NCBI GenBank assembly: GCA_903903205.1
Contig: CAIUXU010000198.1
Coordinates: forward strand, 1-6,906
Source of the DNA: an uncultured Syntrophobacterales bacterium
GTDB taxonomy: Bacteria > Desulfobacterota > Syntrophia > Syntrophales > UBA5619
Length of the DNA stretch: 6,906 bases
Direction: 5' to 3'
The position numbers were made by a program, and so were the translations under genes. How positions within the stretch are numbered: the stretch's first letter is position 1; each line of letters begins with the position of its first letter. The notes beneath the pieces were generated by a model. It saw nothing but the letters and a program-made list of their open reading frames with translations. It made no database searches and had not been told where the DNA came from. This document shows positions 5,733-6,906 of the stretch, piece after piece.

Positions 5733-6896
5733 ATGGATCAGGAATCACTGAAGTACTGGATCGCTCTCAGGGCGGTTGAAGAGGTGGGTTGCGTTGCTTT
5801 CCGGACCCTGCTTCAAGCCTTTTCTTCACCGCGAGCGGTCTTTTCCGCAACCGCGCAGACCCTCCAGGTCATCCCGGGAATCGGGCCGAAGACGGCGGAT
5901 CACATTCGCTCCTTCTCCAACTGGAAGATGGCCGAGCGGGAAATTGAACGGGCAGCCGAACTCGGCGTTGATATCGTCACCTGTGACAATCCTCTCTATC
6001 CCCCGAACCTGCTGAACATCTACGATTACCCACCCTTTCTCTACGTGAAAGGTTCGCTCTGCACGGCTGAGATTTTTGTGGCGGTCGTCGGATCGCGTCT
6101 TGCCTCCGTTTATGGCCGCTACACCACGGAGAAGATCAGCCGCGAACTGGCCCTCAAAGGGATCACCATCGTTAGCGGCCTCGCACGTGGAATTGATGCA
6201 GCGGCTCACCGTGGCGCCCTTGCCGGGAAAGGGAGGACCATCGCCGTACTGGGCTGCGGTCTCGATATTGTCTACCCGCCGGAAAACGAGGAGCTGGCGG
6301 CGACCGTCGCGCTCAATGGCGCCCTTGTCTCGGAGTTTCCGTTCGGCACTCCACCCAACGCGCCCAATTTCCCGTCTCGGAATCGGCTCATCAGCGGAAT
6401 CTCCTTGGGGGTTGTTATCGTGGAAGCCGGTGAAAAGAGTGGTTCTCTGATCACGGCGCGCATTGCCGCCGAACAGGGACGCTCGGTCTTCGCCGTTCCC
6501 GGAGAGATCGGCGCTGCTGGCTCCCGGGGAACGCATCGCCTGATCAAGCAGGGGGCCATGCTGATCGAAAACGTGGAAGATATTCTTGAAGAGATCTTGC
6601 CCCAGGTCGGGAACCCTCCAGTGGTTTTTGTTGAAACATCGACGGCTCTCCCACCCGAAGCCCTTATACCCGACCGGGAATCGCCCCTCACTCCCATTTT
6701 GAGGGGCGATGTCGCCGGTCTGGGGGATAAAGAAAACAAACTAATGTCCTTGATCACATTTCATCCTGTGAATATCGACACATTGATATCGTCCTCCGGC
6801 TTCACAGCCCAGGAGGTACTCAACGCCCTGCTTATTTTGGAGCTAGGCGGTCACATCCGGCAGATGCCGGGCAAACAGTTTATTCGCAAGGAGTGA
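5733..6896 (+). CDS. dprA: DNA-processing protein DprA (Smf)
   Basis: A complete 387-residue DprA, close to the usual 360-390. In order: an N-terminal SAM/helix-hairpin-helix region with VIPGIGPKTADHI at 46-58; the extended Rossmann fold (about 75-290) with YPPFLYVKGSL at 99-109, VAVVGSR at 116-122, IVSGLARGIDAAAHRGAL at 146-163, AVLGCGLDIVYPPEN at 171-185, SEFPFGTPPNAPNFPSRNRLISG at 200-222, VIVEAGEKSGSLITA at 228-242 and FAVPGEI..AGSRGTHRLIKQGA at 253-275; then a linker and a C-terminal winged helix (about 334-386). DprA binds incoming single-stranded DNA in the cytoplasm and loads RecA during transformation; the RNR motif at 216-218 lies in the DNA-binding pocket. FPSRNR replaces the common FPRRNR, a variable position. 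The start ATG is preceded by GGGATGAAGAG. The linker carries an in-frame palindromic element (6664-6730). The gene is divergent from the secreted-protein gene. In many related bacteria topA follows, but only 10 bases remain here. Confidence 0.97.
   Translation: MDQESLKYWIALRAVEEVGCVAFRTLLQAFSSPRAVFSATAQTLQVIPGIGPKTADHIRSFSNWKMAEREIERAAELGVDIVTCDNPLYPPNLLNIYDYPPFLYVKGSLCTAEIFVAVVGSRLASVYGRYTTEKISRELALKGITIVSGLARGIDAAAHRGALAGKGRTIAVLGCGLDIVYPPENEELAATVALNGALVSEFPFGTPPNAPNFPSRNRLISGISLGVVIVEAGEKSGSLITARIAAEQGRSVFAVPGEIGAAGSRGTHRLIKQGAMLIENVEDILEEILPQVGNPPVVFVETSTALPPEALIPDRESPLTPILRGDVAGLGDKENKLMSLITFHPVNIDTLISSSGFTAQEVLNALLILELGGHIRQMPGKQFIRKE
6664..6730. repeat. Imperfect palindromic element inside dprA (linker codons)
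   Basis: The core is a perfect 11-bp inverted repeat ATCGCCCCTCA / TGAGGGGCGAT (6680-6690 and 6700-6710) with a 9-base loop. It is flanked by a second arm pair GACCGG/CCGGTC (6672-6677 and 6715-6720) and, less exactly, TTATACCC against GGGGGATAA. It is read in frame as residues about 311-333 and includes SPLTPILRG. From memory, similar peptides recur where short palindromic repeats are translated inside genes. It sits in the linker between the Rossmann fold and the winged helix, where an insertion would be tolerated. Confidence 0.6.
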
Positions 6897-6906
6897 GAAA
6901 ACCAAC

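Overview
The window is ordinary bacterial chromosome, GC-rich and densely coded, with five protein genes and a four-gene tRNA cluster. The protein families (a HyuA-type hydantoinase/oxoprolinase beside a histone-deacetylase-like hydrolase, a secreted Ig-like/DUF5648-type protein, DprA) and the 3' CCA encoded in every tRNA gene suggest a Gram-negative bacterium, perhaps of the Desulfobacterota (old Deltaproteobacteria, Syntrophus-like). This assignment is inferred from remembered family distribution, not from a search.

Layout: (1) Bases 2-862 (+) hold the C-terminal part of a hydantoinase/oxoprolinase-family ATPase that began upstream of the window. Its last codons overlap by 10 bp the start of a 437-residue histone-deacetylase-family amidohydrolase (853-2166, +) with a cysteine-rich, zinc-ribbon-like tail; the two are almost certainly co-transcribed. 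(2) A convergent 126-bp gap separates them from a ten-helix EamA/DMT transporter on the minus strand (2293-3216). (3) A minus-strand tRNA operon, Arg(TCT)-His(GTG)-Arg(TCG)-Lys(CTT) in transcription order (3775 down to 3395), has a recognisable sigma-70 promoter (TTGACA, 17-bp spacer, TATATG) and a strong bidirectional hairpin terminator at 3350-3390. (4) A 555-residue exported protein (3882-5549, minus) combines Ig-like modules, a beta-sandwich-like region that appears inserted into one of them, and three C-terminal aromatic repeats of the DUF5648 type. (5) A 183-bp divergent intergenic region with a good promoter and a GATATATC inverted repeat leads to complete dprA (5733-6896, +), whose interdomain linker carries an in-frame palindromic element.

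Functionally the pieces are largely independent: a two-gene amide/acyl hydrolase unit, a small-metabolite exporter, decoding RNAs, an envelope or extracellular protein of unknown role, and the single-stranded-DNA-binding RecA loader of DNA uptake. I see no phage, insertion sequence, CRISPR array, toxin-antitoxin or defence island. The points most worth a second look are the hydantoinase/HDAC gene pair with its zinc-ribbon tail, the apparent domain-in-domain insertion in the secreted protein, and the palindrome translated inside DprA.
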